Below, in pieces: positions 56,701 to 64,000 of a stretch of DNA of 64,000 nt. Position 1 is the first letter of the stretch. Each line of letters starts with the position of its first letter. The stretch spans positions 2,542,001-2,606,000 of the forward strand of contig NZ_LT629802.1 of assembly GCF_900106045.1 (NCBI RefSeq). Direction: 5' to 3'. The notes under the pieces are model-generated. The model was not told the origin of the DNA, did not search any database, and worked only from the letters and a program-made list of their open reading frames with translations. Position numbers and translations under genes: made by a program. The stretch is from Pseudomonas mucidolens. Its GTDB lineage: Bacteria > Pseudomonadota > Gammaproteobacteria > Pseudomonadales > Pseudomonadaceae.

Positions 56701-57106
56701 AGTCCTGCAGGCGACCCGCCTCGGTGCCATGTTTGGCATCGCCGCCCTTTGTGAAGCCATCGACCCGGCCGTTATCGATGTCCTTGCTGGCGATCCGCTC
56801 ACCACCCTCATTATATTTTTCCACGTGCTCAAGCACCTGCTTGGCGCGGTAGGCCGCATCGGGATCCGTCTCGAAATCGCCGACACGGTCTTTGAGGTTA
56901 TCCTTCACATCGCTCTGGTTGCCCAGGTTCTTGAGCACCGGAGTGTCGTCAATGATGTCCTGGGCCGAGCGGTTGTCGCCTTTTGGCCGCTCCCATTCAA
57001 TGCCCGCCTCCTTGGCCTGTTTGATCGCCTGGTCCCAGGCTTCGGCGAGCTTGGGGTCTTGCGGCTTGGATGTTATGCCGACAAAACTGACATCTTGAAC
57101 GGACAT
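53750..57106 (-). CDS. HrpK-family type III secreted protein 2 with three N-terminal tandem repeats
   Basis: A 1118-residue protein with a clear AAGGAG and ATG at 57106 and no signal peptide. Residues 35-167, 168-300 and 301 to about 420 are three copies of a 133-residue repeat (GIxWxRP, RSAQDIIDD, LKNLGNQS, DAAYRA, VDGFTK, GTEAGRLQDFG). Then come one DGxL module with a full EF-hand-like loop DNNPDGDLSKAD and a hydrophobic Gly/Ala-rich C-terminus (GVLHGVSGLFMAG, GIGGIAAIAAGAYGIFDG, AGVAALALLIPGLI). The last 600 residues are paralogous to the protein at 34209, without the three repeats. It is a candidate translocator/effector. The terminator is at 53685. Confidence 0.82.
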   Translation of the reverse strand: MSVQDVSFVGITSKPQDPKLAEAWDQAIKQAKEAGIEWERPKGDNRSAQDIIDDTPVLKNLGNQSDVKDNLKDRVGDFETDPDAAYRAKQVLEHVEKYNEGGERIASKDIDNGRVDGFTKGGDAKHGTEAGRLQDFGRQGFSHLKGELKDLSKAGDDPKVREQAEALGIKWERPEGDDRSARDIIDDNALLKNLGNQSSVKDMLKEQVGDFENDPDAAYRATQVLEHIETLDGKGSKIAGKDVGNGRVDGFTKSGEAKNGTEAGRLQDFGKQGFSALKGEIKDSASAGDNKEAREQAEKIGIVWNRPKEDKRSAQDIIEDNPMLKNLGNQSGVKDMLKDQVGDYESDADAAYRAAQVMDRITMFDDKGNTQSGGDLFNSSVDGFTKSGEAKHGTEAGRLQDFGKYGFSALSDLKKTDDIASYKDYLKTNPDADPASQQIAKYAAILDENFDAIKGKTGAGKYLTADDIKEYKNQNSQLNEETKQALDFWSQPGAFKVIDNAKNPLDNNPDGDLSKADVQGWLKSANVPKDATSVITLLSGIAGSNALAKVDTAGLNKDVFDHPDKYSAEEKAAVLQDLKAAQQLIIQGSAAGMWKDDKSQVTIANKVGSHPDAQKLLDDVNAHIEILQSDPEVSQYVSEHGSSELIKLVEGNKGLKESLQKTYDDEIKSGKSLDTLWDAKSKDGKTTQPEILADFFGTALTLQGALGIDNTGEIQAAVKGSKANGELESYYEKSLASGDRLNELLKDHTPEEAMSAYSLEVTLYNSALDPEFTGKLDTKLNENFTRIAQDNVFKDASFDDMKVAFGVNGGAELDEAKVKKIIEQISKENPQLLVNADGTVATPDQVLANFRGDWDLLRQGTKTLDALDVFSKDSSLKEASSKGVLHGVSGLFMAGVTIAKGANNAGKLTERQTVDIATGSVQSATLLAEGGLKNYQDYLKGVKDKLSGDQFGDLIKKMDDPLKSVTANLKGMENAAKGIGGIAAIAAGAYGIFDGVNALRKGDTVAGGMNITAGSLGIMAGLASAVEAGASAMNVSAVAASRISMLAGGLGFAAAGVAALALLIPGLIEEVKQEKRVGKFADALSDYLTQYEIDGVPHGDIWDIPYEEWPGEESTIAS
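55810..57004 (-). repeat. three tandem 399-bp coding repeats
   Basis: The repeats cover 56606-57004, 56207-56605 and about 55810-56206, in the N-terminal part of the 1118-residue gene. The third diverges after about 118 residues. Each encodes RSAxDII...NLGNQS...VDGFTK...GTEAGRLQDFG. Confidence 0.85.
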
Positions 57107-57404
57107 TGATGACTCCTTTTCTTAGGGCATAAATGAGTGCAACGGCGGTGCGAACCCATATGGGAAGCACTATTCGCGACAGATCAGCCAGCATGGATAC
57201 GCATGAACCTGCCCTTAGCAGGGTATTGACTGGATGATCGAATCTGCATGCGCCAACATGATGAAAAGTGAGTATCGCCGCAGAGTGTTACAACCAAACG
57301 TATGCGCCAGCCGCCCGTCCATCAGGGCTGGACGCACAGACGAAAAATCAGGCGGATGTACGGAGGGGTCAGCCTGGAGGCGTCAGGCTGATGGGTAGGA
57401 GGGA

Positions 57405-57869
57405 TCAGTTCTGAGGACGCTGTTTGGACGAATCCAGCTCGGTCTTGGCAACGGTAGTCAGCTCAGTGATTTTCGCAGACTTGGCAATGGCGGAGTCGAA
57501 CACATCGCTCATATTGGCGAGGGTTTCAGTGGCAGTGCCCTTGAGCCCGCCGCTTGCTGCCCATTCGAAGTTCCACGCGCCGCTGTAGCTGTCGGCACCG
57601 GCCACATCGTGAGTTTCGATGGCGGTGAAGACGTCCGAATGGCGCGTCATATAGTCCGCGGCTGCCGAAACTTCAGCAGGCACCTCTTTGGCCGGAGCGT
57701 TGGCCAGCGACGAGAGTTCATTACCGCTGATCGCGCCCTTGCCTTGTTCTTTCATGTAGTCGGCCAGAATCCGACTGGACTTGGCGATGTCCAATTTAGC
57801 ATCGAAGGCAGAGGCGGAATTCTTCTGCGATGAAGGCGTGGCGCTGCTTGAAGGCGTGACGGTGGTCAT
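57405..57869 (-). CDS. 154-aa T3SS-associated secreted-type protein
   Basis: A 154-residue protein upstream of hrpK-like gene 2 on the same strand. The N-terminus is Ser/Thr-rich (TTVTPSSSATPSSQKNSASA), as in type III signals. The middle (ISGNELSSLANAP, VSAAADYMTRHSDVFTAIET) resembles one copy of the module seen in the HrpK-like proteins. The last 25 residues (DSAIAKSAKITEL, then KQRPQN) are shared with the 53-aa protein. It has no Cys and no signal peptide. Possibly a harpin-like or pilus-associated secreted protein. Confidence 0.65.
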   Translation of the reverse strand: MTTVTPSSSATPSSQKNSASAFDAKLDIAKSSRILADYMKEQGKGAISGNELSSLANAPAKEVPAEVSAAADYMTRHSDVFTAIETHDVAGADSYSGAWNFEWAASGGLKGTATETLANMSDVFDSAIAKSAKITELTTVAKTELDSSKQRPQN

Positions 57870-57941
57870 GGAGAAGCTTCCTTGGCAGGGATTTCAGGTA
57901 CTCAATAATTGCTTAATGCCATGACAGTCATGTTAAAGACT

Positions 57942-58373
57942 TCACGCTGAGCGCCCGAGCAGGAGAAGAGTTTGGCGATCTGGCTCACCCGCATAAAACT
58001 GATCGAGCGCCTGTTGGTACAGAGGGGACTCGGCCTGGACACTTATGAACAGTGTGAGACAAGAGCGAAACTTAAGGTCATCGGGCGAGCCGAATATTTG
58101 CTCTGCACTCATGCCGCGGTGTTGCAGAACCGTTTTCACGCATTCGTCGAGTCGAGGACCGAGCAAATCGTGCTGTAAATACGCTCGGGCCTCGGCAACG
58201 CCGGAGATGGCGAAACGATCCGCAATTTCGGAACGACCGAGCCCCCGCGCTTGCGGAAATATGAACCACACCCAGTGACTTTCCTTCCGGCCTGCGCGCA
58301 GCTCGTCCATGACCCGACTGAATACTGGGTGTTGGGCATCGACGAAACGGGACAGATTGAAAGTGTCGTGCAT
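57942..58373 (-). CDS. DUF1810 family protein
   Basis: A 143-residue cytoplasmic protein: FNLSRFVDAQHPVFSRVMDE, SHWVWFIFPQARGLGRSEIA, and FGSPDDLKFRSCLTLF are typical for DUF1810 (YbiA-neighbour/calpastatin-like). The function is unknown. It lies between the secretion region and a sensor pair, with no sign of being part of either. Confidence 0.85.
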   Translation of the reverse strand: MHDTFNLSRFVDAQHPVFSRVMDELRAGRKESHWVWFIFPQARGLGRSEIADRFAISGVAEARAYLQHDLLGPRLDECVKTVLQHRGMSAEQIFGSPDDLKFRSCLTLFISVQAESPLYQQALDQFYAGEPDRQTLLLLGRSA

Positions 58374-58500
58374 GAGTCGTTTTTCATCCCCTGAGCTCGC
58401 AGAGCGGCTGCCAGACAGTCATCGTTTTGAGCCTTGGGATCTCTGTCAAAGCCCCCCAATCCTACTCCCCCCTCAAAGGACTCTCATGACTCACTAATCG

Positions 58501-58860
58501 TCATTTCAGCGCAATGCCGATCTTGCCCTCCAGGTCACTTAGCGAAAACGGTTTATGCAACACGGGACGCAGTGCAAACTCGTCCTGAAGCCCCGTGACG
58601 CCGTATCCTGTACTGAAGATGAAGGGGATATTGCGCTCGCGCAAAATCTCGGCGACAGGGAACACCAGCTCGCCGGCCAGGTTTACATCCAGTATCGCCA
58701 GATCGGCTTCTATCACGCGCGAAACCTCGCGCGCCTTGGCGAGCCGGGCAACGGATGCCACCACCACGCATCCGAAGTCTTCCAGCATCTCCTCGATCAA
58801 CATGGCAACGGCGCCCTCGTCCTCGACAACCAGCACTCTGAGGCCATTCAAACAGGCCAT
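58501..58860 (-). CDS. single-domain response regulator
   Basis: A 119-residue receiver without an output domain: RVLVVEDEGAVAMLIEEMLE, phosphoacceptor Asp in LAILDVNLAGE, conserved Thr/Ser in IFSTGYG, and Lys in VLHKPFSLSDL. It probably passes or buffers the signal of the histidine kinase just upstream (two-base gap). The DVNLxGE pattern is usual for regulators paired with HWE/HisKA_2 kinases. Confidence 0.9.
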   Translation of the reverse strand: MACLNGLRVLVVEDEGAVAMLIEEMLEDFGCVVVASVARLAKAREVSRVIEADLAILDVNLAGELVFPVAEILRERNIPFIFSTGYGVTGLQDEFALRPVLHKPFSLSDLEGKIGIALK

Positions 58861-58862
58861 CG

Positions 58863-61031
58863 CTACTGCGCTCCGATGACGAATGAGAGGCGGCAGACAA
58901 CACCTTCTGGAGCGAACGAGAGTTCGAAGTTCCCATCCAGATCGCGCTCAATGCAACGCGCCATCAACCGCAGGCCCAAGCCGCGCGTTTTGGGCTCTGA
59001 TGTCTTCGGCCCGCCATGCTCGCGCCATTCTAATGAAAGAATGATTCCATCCGCATGCGGCTGCGTGCTCCAGAGGATGGAAAGACTACCCGTCTCGACT
59101 CTCATGGCTCCATGCTTCAACGCGTTGATTGCAAGCTCGTTGAGCGTCATGGTGAGATTGAGCGCGACACGAGAGTTGACATCAATTGACGGCCCCTCAA
59201 TCAACAAGCGGCTGGGGTCATGCCCGAACACTGGCGCGACCACTTCACGCACCAGGGAATCCAAGGGGGATTTCCCCCAATGGCGCTTTGTCAGGAGATT
59301 GTGCGCTCTGGACAACGCCAGCAGCCTGGTTTCGAACCGCTGGTAACCCTCTTCTGCACTGTCAGCATTGCGCGCCGTTTGGCTAGCGATTGACTGCACG
59401 GTAACAAGCGTGTTCTTGACCCGATGATTGAGTTCGTCGATCAGGGTCTTCTGCCTGTTTTCTGCCTGTTTTCGCTCGGTAATGTCGACAAGCATGTTGA
59501 TTGCACCCACCAATTCACCATTGGCGTCATGGAGCGGTGTCGGATACGGAATGAACGGAACGCGCGTGCCATCGGGCCGTTCCGCAATCGCCTCGACGCC
59601 CCGTATCGGCCGGTTTTCCTTCAACGCCACCGCCATTGGACATTGATCATGCGGAAGGGGAGACTCATCAACATTCAACAGGCGCCACGTGACGCACCAC
59701 ATATCGCCCAGTTGAGGCGTTCGCCCCGCCAGTTCGACGGCAGCTCGGTTGTAGAAGGTGATCCGTCCTTCGGCGTCTGTGGTGTACACCGCAGCAGGCA
59801 ACGCTTCGAGAAGAGCGCGCATATGCCGCTCGCTTTCCCGGACTTGCTTCTGCATCCGATGTGCCGCTGTGACATCCTGAATCACCCGCACTCCGTAGCG
59901 GAAGTTGCCGGACGAGTCCCTCACCGATGAGCTATGGACGTCCAGGTAGACGATTTCGCCACCCGGCTTGAACGCTCGCTTGCGAAGTACATAGTTCTCA
60001 AGTTCGCCAGCAACCTGGCGTGCGTAAAGACCGGAATCCTGCTCTACGGAATCCGAATGGGTGTACTCAAAGAAGGCCATCGCCAGCAGCTGTTCGCGCC
60101 TACGCCCAAGCATGTCGCAGAGGGCGTCGTTAACACGGAGTAAACGCCCTTCTGAATCGGCCTCGGCGATGCCTATCGTAGCCGCCTCGTAAGTTGCCGA
60201 AAGTCTGCCGTCACTCTCACGACGCGCCATTTCTGCTGCATGTACATCCGATATGTCAACGGTGAAGCAGCGGGTATTAAAAAGTGTCCCTTCCTTGATG
60301 CGCGCATTAGACGTGATAAGCACATGCTTGATGGATCCGTTCTTGGCGCGTAATCGCGCCGGGTAACTTTCCAGACTTTCGCCGCTGCCGAGCTTATTGA
60401 GAATGTCATCAATAACATGCGCATCCGCATGGAAATCCGTGACAGGACGCCCAATGTATTCGTCCGCTGCGTATCCCAAGAGAGAGAGTTCGGCCTTGTT
60501 AGCGCGCACGATAATTCCCTCACCGCTGACGATGTGAAGGCCGACGGCGCTGTTGTCGAAAAAATCTTCAAGGTCAGCGCTTTTAAGCCGGAGCTCCTGC
60601 GCCATGGCATGATGCGCCGAGACATCTTGAAAGCAATTGATGGCCCCTTGGATTGCGCCGCGCTTGTCTCTAAGTGCGCGGATGTTTACCAGCGCAACGA
60701 AACGCGAGCCGTCTGGGCGCTGGATTATTACGTCAGCATTTCTTGATTCGACGCCCGTTTTCAGGGTCGACGCCATCGGGCAGTCTTGCGCCGCGAGTGG
60801 TGTCCCATCCAGCAAGAAAAGCTGATACGACCCGCAGAATCGGTCTCCACTGCTTCCAAGGACGGGAGCCCTTCCCCATAGCCGCGCCGCCTCTGTATTG
60901 AAACTGACGAGCCAGCCGTCCTGATCGCACAGATAGACGGCGCCCGGAAAGGCATCAAGGGTGTCTGTGCTCATCGAGACCAGGCGGTCGAACTCACTGA
61001 GTTCGGTGGGAAGTTCCTGGATATTTGTCAT
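58863..61031 (-). CDS. multi-PAS sensor histidine kinase, HWE type
   Basis: A 722-residue soluble protein with no clear membrane segment. Four PAS/PAC units are visible: near 20-130 (DAFPGAVYLCDQDGWLVSFN), 150-260 (FFDNSAVGLHIVSGEGIIV), 275-390 (YEAATIGIAEADSEGRLLRV) and 400-515 (LLEALPAAVYTTDAEGRITF). The kinase core follows: phospho-His in LIDELNHRVKNTLVTVQSIA, N-box LNELAINALKHGAM and a late WRE (LEWREHGGP), fitting the HWE family. It may sense a cofactor or light/redox signal; nothing shows which. It forms an operon with the receiver gene. Confidence 0.88.
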   Translation of the reverse strand: MTNIQELPTELSEFDRLVSMSTDTLDAFPGAVYLCDQDGWLVSFNTEAARLWGRAPVLGSSGDRFCGSYQLFLLDGTPLAAQDCPMASTLKTGVESRNADVIIQRPDGSRFVALVNIRALRDKRGAIQGAINCFQDVSAHHAMAQELRLKSADLEDFFDNSAVGLHIVSGEGIIVRANKAELSLLGYAADEYIGRPVTDFHADAHVIDDILNKLGSGESLESYPARLRAKNGSIKHVLITSNARIKEGTLFNTRCFTVDISDVHAAEMARRESDGRLSATYEAATIGIAEADSEGRLLRVNDALCDMLGRRREQLLAMAFFEYTHSDSVEQDSGLYARQVAGELENYVLRKRAFKPGGEIVYLDVHSSSVRDSSGNFRYGVRVIQDVTAAHRMQKQVRESERHMRALLEALPAAVYTTDAEGRITFYNRAAVELAGRTPQLGDMWCVTWRLLNVDESPLPHDQCPMAVALKENRPIRGVEAIAERPDGTRVPFIPYPTPLHDANGELVGAINMLVDITERKQAENRQKTLIDELNHRVKNTLVTVQSIASQTARNADSAEEGYQRFETRLLALSRAHNLLTKRHWGKSPLDSLVREVVAPVFGHDPSRLLIEGPSIDVNSRVALNLTMTLNELAINALKHGAMRVETGSLSILWSTQPHADGIILSLEWREHGGPKTSEPKTRGLGLRLMARCIERDLDGNFELSFAPEGVVCRLSFVIGAQ

Positions 61032-61712
61032 TGTGCTTTTCCTGACTCTTACCCGGATAGAACGTCATGGTAGGCGACAGTTCAAGACTCTGTCGTTTGC
61101 GGCGACTCGTAGATTTCGAACCTGTTGGAGAGCAAATCAAAAACGCGGTGAAAGTTTAAAATAGCCTTTCAATAGGCTGAAAACGGGCTTACTGCCCAGC
61201 ATAGCAGACAGGTCGCAAGATACGCGTACCGTATCCGTCTTGAGAGTGTGATAAGCGCCACGCTCCAAGTCATGGCCAGAGTAAACATGGACCAACCCGA
61301 GAAAACCAGAGGGCCGCCATCGTTACTGTTTTGCAACGCACTCATATAAAGGTATCTGTGATCCCAATCTGAGCAAACCCATGCTGGATGTGAATCCGTT
61401 CTCGCGACCAAGCACGCTCCCGCAGTTTGATCACCGCCAGACACCACATCCGTGGCCGCCGCACAAATTCTTGTGGGCGCTGACTTGCTCGCGAAGTGTT
61501 CTGATTTGGCCCTGTTAAAACAGGTCATACGATCTCTACACTTCAACCCATGCACCCAAAAAACCACCCTAAAGCCCAGCACCAGAGCCACAGCCCTCCC
61601 AATCTCTCTTGCCCGGCCTAGCCGAATACGGTACAAACAGACCAGGTTGTACGACAACACAACAATAATCCCACGCCATCCCGAGTTGGCTTATCACTCT
61701 TCGAGACCTGCC
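61032..61712. other. intergenic stretch, possible decayed membrane-protein fragment
   Basis: No supported gene in 681 bases. On the minus strand near 61169-61330 a frame reads like the end of a membrane protein (FTLAMTWSVALITL, YAYLATCLLCWAV), but it has no good start or family match. It could be a remnant. Confidence 0.35.
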
Positions 61713-62660
61713 ATGTCCCGTCCTACCTCTGCGCAAACCATACCGCCGCCCTTCCCCCGCCATCTCGCCGTGATCATTCTTTTGTGCATGGGGTGTGCGT
61801 TCGCCGGCAACCATGTGATGGCGCGGGTCGCTTTTGATGATGGCGCGGGTGTGTTGCTGGCGATCTTGATGCGTTCTGGCGGGACGTTGCTGGTGCTCGC
61901 CATCCTGGTGCTGTGGCAAAGACAAAGTCTGCGTCTGCCGGCGGGTGCCTGGCGCTGGCAATTGCTGCTGGGCCTTCTGATTACCGCGCAGAGCCTATGT
62001 CTGTACTCCGCCGTCGCACGGGTCCCGGTGGCGCTGGCGCTGCTGGTGGCCAACGTGTTTCCGATCCTGCTGGCGTTGCTCACCTGGGCGGCGGGTGGCC
62101 CGAGACCGACCGCACGTACTGCGACGTTGATGGGGTTGATTCTGGTGGGTTTGGTGTTTGTACTGGACGTCCCCGGGCGTCTTTCGACCACCACCAACGT
62201 CGGTCCGGAATGGCTGCTGGGCGTCGCGCTCGCGTTCTGCGCCGCCAGCGTATTCGCCTGCGCTCTGTGGATCACCGACCACAAGTTGTCTCAGGTACGC
62301 GGTTCGGTGCGCAGTCTGTTAACCATTTTTATCGTCTTCAGCAGCGTCAATCTGGCGGGACTGACTGGCGCCCTGCCAGGCGGCCTAAACCTGCCCGCGA
62401 CCTCGACCGGATGGCTGGCCCTCGCCGCCTTGGTGGTGCTGTACGGCACCGGTTTTATCGTGCTGTTCATTTCGGTGCCCCGGCTGGACATGCCACGCAA
62501 CGCGCCGGTAATGAACATCGAGCCGTTGGCGACGTTGCTGATGGGCTGGTTTGTGCTGGATCAAATGCTCAGTGCGGGGCAGATTCTGGGCGGGGTTATT
62601 GTGGTCACCGGCATCGTTTTGCTGACGCATCGCAAATCCGCTAGCAAGCCGGTTACTTGA
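61713..62660 (+). CDS. EamA-family (DMT) transporter
   Basis: A 315-residue inner-membrane protein. The ATG at 61713 is preferred over a long low-complexity upstream extension. Ten membrane segments in two EamA halves: LAVIILLCMGCAFAGNHVMA to about 150, and WLLGVALAFCAASVFACALW to the end, closing with LGGVIVVTGIVLLTHRK. It exports a metabolite or drug-like compound; substrate not known. Confidence 0.87.
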   Translation: MSRPTSAQTIPPPFPRHLAVIILLCMGCAFAGNHVMARVAFDDGAGVLLAILMRSGGTLLVLAILVLWQRQSLRLPAGAWRWQLLLGLLITAQSLCLYSAVARVPVALALLVANVFPILLALLTWAAGGPRPTARTATLMGLILVGLVFVLDVPGRLSTTTNVGPEWLLGVALAFCAASVFACALWITDHKLSQVRGSVRSLLTIFIVFSSVNLAGLTGALPGGLNLPATSTGWLALAALVVLYGTGFIVLFISVPRLDMPRNAPVMNIEPLATLLMGWFVLDQMLSAGQILGGVIVVTGIVLLTHRKSASKPVT

Positions 62661-62681
62661 CAGGCCAAAAACCTATGCGCG

Positions 62682-63296
62682 CTAAGCGAGCAGTTTTTGA
62701 ATTTGATCATCAAAGGTATCTAGAAATTCGTGCATGCTGATTTCTCCGAGATCTACAGCTTTAGCGCCGCCAGCCGCAATAAAGGTAACGTCGGTGATAC
62801 CCAGGACGTTCAGGATCAGTTTCAAATATTGGGTCGCAATGTCACGGTCTCTAATCGGCGAGCCGCTGGTGTATACGCCTCCCGAGGCGAGCAGCACGGT
62901 GGCCTTTTTAGCGGCCACCAGCCCTTTACCGTCAAAGCCCAAGGTCAAGCCTTTACGTACCACGTGATCCACCCAAGCCTTGAGCGCCGCAGGGACGTTA
63001 TAGTTGTAGACAGGCGTTGAAATAACCAGATGATCGGTTTCCAGCAACTCAGCCACAAGCTCATCGGACAGCCCTAGCATGGCTTTCATTTCAGGCGAAT
63101 GCTGGGTGTCCGGAGTGAAATAGGCCTGTAACCAGGGGGCGGTCACGAACGCAAGAGGCGTCTGCGTTAGATCCCGTATTTTGATGGCACCCCCAGGATG
63201 TGCAGCTTCCCACGCTGCCACAAATCTGCGCGTGAGCTGCCGGGAGATTGAAGCGTCCCCACGTGGGCTGGTTTCAATGGTAAGAAGTCTGGACAT
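62682..63296 (-). CDS. azoR: FMN-dependent NADH-azoreductase (AzoR type)
   Basis: A 204-residue protein. The ATG at 63296 with GGAG is chosen over a longer frame. [13 protein letters not shown] binds the FMN phosphate, and the [22 protein letters not shown] and ASGGVYTSG segments surround the isoalloxazine, as in AzoR. It reduces azo compounds and quinones with NADH. It is divergent from the LysR gene at the right edge, which likely controls it. Confidence 0.9.
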   Translation of the reverse strand: MSRLLTIETSPRGDASISRQLTRRFVAAWEAAHPGGAIKIRDLTQTPLAFVTAPWLQAYFTPDTQHSPEMKAMLGLSDELVAELLETDHLVISTPVYNYNVPAALKAWVDHVVRKGLTLGFDGKGLVAAKKATVLLASGGVYTSGSPIRDRDIATQYLKLILNVLGITDVTFIAAGGAKAVDLGEISMHEFLDTFDDQIQKLLA

Positions 63297-63435
63297 GGAA
63301 GTAGCTCCTGCGCGGTCACGCCGCGGTGTGTTTTGCGTTGTCGCTTCAGGCGATGTGCGACACACTCTACCCAACGCGACCTCTCTGCAGGAGTGATGTA
63401 AATATGATCGAGTCCATCTATATAAGTGATGGGTC

Positions 63436-64000
63436 GTGATCGGAAATCTCAGTTTGGATCAGTTGCGCATTCTTGTGACTATTGCCGATACAGGCAGTTT
63501 CTCGGCCACGGGACGTCACCTGCGGCGCGCCCAATCCGCGATTAGCCAGTCGATCGCCACACTTGAGTCAGTTCAGGGCGTGACGCTGTTCGATCGCAGC
63601 GGCCATCGTCCAACGCTGACCGAGGTCGGTCGGGTGCTCGTGGTTCAAGCACGCGCGGTGCTAGAGAGCGCTGCCCAGTTTGAAGCAATGGCGGCAAGCA
63701 CAGTCGCAGGGGTCGAACCGGAACTCGCACTCGCTATAGACCCTTTAGCCCCCAGTGCGCCGCTTATCGAGAGCCTCAGCGCGATACGTGAAGCGTTTCC
63801 TCACCTAGCGGTGAGTTTCTCTACGGAAGGCTTGGGTGGCGCAGAGCGCCGATTGCGCAACGGCGAGGCGGCATTGGCGCTGTGTACGTTGATTCCGACA
63901 GTGCCCGACGATGTCACCGCACTGCCGCTGCTCAGCGTCAGGCTGTGGCCAGTAGTCGCCAGCGAACATCCGTTGGCCAAGTTAGGCCGCCGGGTCACGG
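63436..64000 (+). CDS. LysR-family regulator, cut by window edge
   Basis: The first 188 codons are visible and the frame is open to the last base. The start is probably the GTG at 63436 (then [20 protein letters not shown]). [43 protein letters not shown]. Beginning of the ligand-binding fold: [20 protein letters not shown]. It is divergent from azoR (139 bases between starts), a common arrangement for regulator and target. Confidence 0.87.
   Translation, partial: MIGNLSLDQLRILVTIADTGSFSATGRHLRRAQSAISQSIATLESVQGVTLFDRSGHRPTLTEVGRVLVVQARAVLESAAQFEAMAASTVAGVEPELALAIDPLAPSAPLIESLSAIREAFPHLAVSFSTEGLGGAERRLRNGEAALALCTLIPTVPDDVTALPLLSVRLWPVVASEHPLAKLGRRVT

Noticed and set aside
55931..57109. 392-codon plus-strand frame with internal repeats
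   Set aside because: The repeats come from the tandem repeats of the HrpK-like gene on the other strand; no ribosome binding site.

Overview
The window comes from a fluorescent-group Pseudomonas. It shows high-GC coding with tight ATGA/TAATG operon overlaps, Pseudomonas REP hairpins, canonical VanA/VanB/VanR proteins, OprD-family porins and an AAHS-type transporter. No rRNA, tRNA, CRISPR array or intact insertion sequence was seen. This annotation comes from reading the sequence and translations only; no database search was run.

Layout. (1) 1-2.5 kb: the 3' end of a large toxin-like protein carrying HExxH, a small HTH regulator and a decayed response regulator. (2) 2.5-13.6 kb and 21.5-25.0 kb: a two-part catabolic regulon. 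Its genes encode a DUF1185/PF06684 protein, an alpha/beta hydrolase, an aldehyde dehydrogenase, two paralogous flavin reductases, a PcaC-like protein, a GntR/FCD regulator, a Nudix hydrolase, a DUF1330 protein, a RibB with a degenerate GTP cyclohydrolase half, a Pot-type ABC importer, an NCS1 permease and a luciferase-like monooxygenase. Six copies of a TGGTATACCA-type palindrome lie in front of its transcription units. The logic resembles the Rut pyrimidine pathway but the gene set differs, and I could not match it to a known pathway. (3) 13.6-19.1 kb: a DUF1552 protein and a very large secreted chimera (carbohydrate-binding-like, beta-propeller, cytochrome c and DUF1592/1588-like parts). (4) 19.7-21.0 kb: a glycine-rich toxin-like gene cut by an in-frame stop, followed by a small membrane protein. 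(5) 25.2-31.4 kb: the vanillate module vanA-vanB, vanR, an OprD porin and vanK, with TGGATCCA palindromes matching the known VanR operator core. A scrambled remnant of ferulate genes (feruloyl-CoA synthetase and acyl-CoA dehydrogenase) follows. (6) 31.9-33.4 kb: a divergent RidA-family/LysR pair.

(7) 34.2-57.9 kb: a complete-looking type III secretion system of the rhizobial (Rhc) type. Two operons read leftward. One is a 53-aa protein, sctD, a 120-aa protein, a TPR protein, sctV, secretin part 2 and a CpaD-like lipoprotein. The other is secretin part 1, a 70-aa protein, then sctI-J-K-L-N-O-Q-R-S-T-U. A TadD-like lipoprotein gene lies between them on the other strand. The outer-membrane module therefore looks like that of a Tad pilus. 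SctU lacks the NPTH autocleavage motif (SAGG at that position). Two large HrpK-family proteins flank the machinery, and two small proteins share a C-terminal tail.

(8) 57.9-64 kb: a DUF1810 protein, a four-PAS HWE-type histidine kinase with a single-domain response regulator, an EamA exporter, an AzoR-type reductase and a LysR gene cut by the window edge.

The candidates for undescribed biology are the split flavin-dependent catabolic regulon and the Rhc/Tad hybrid secretion system with its unusual SctU and modular secreted proteins.
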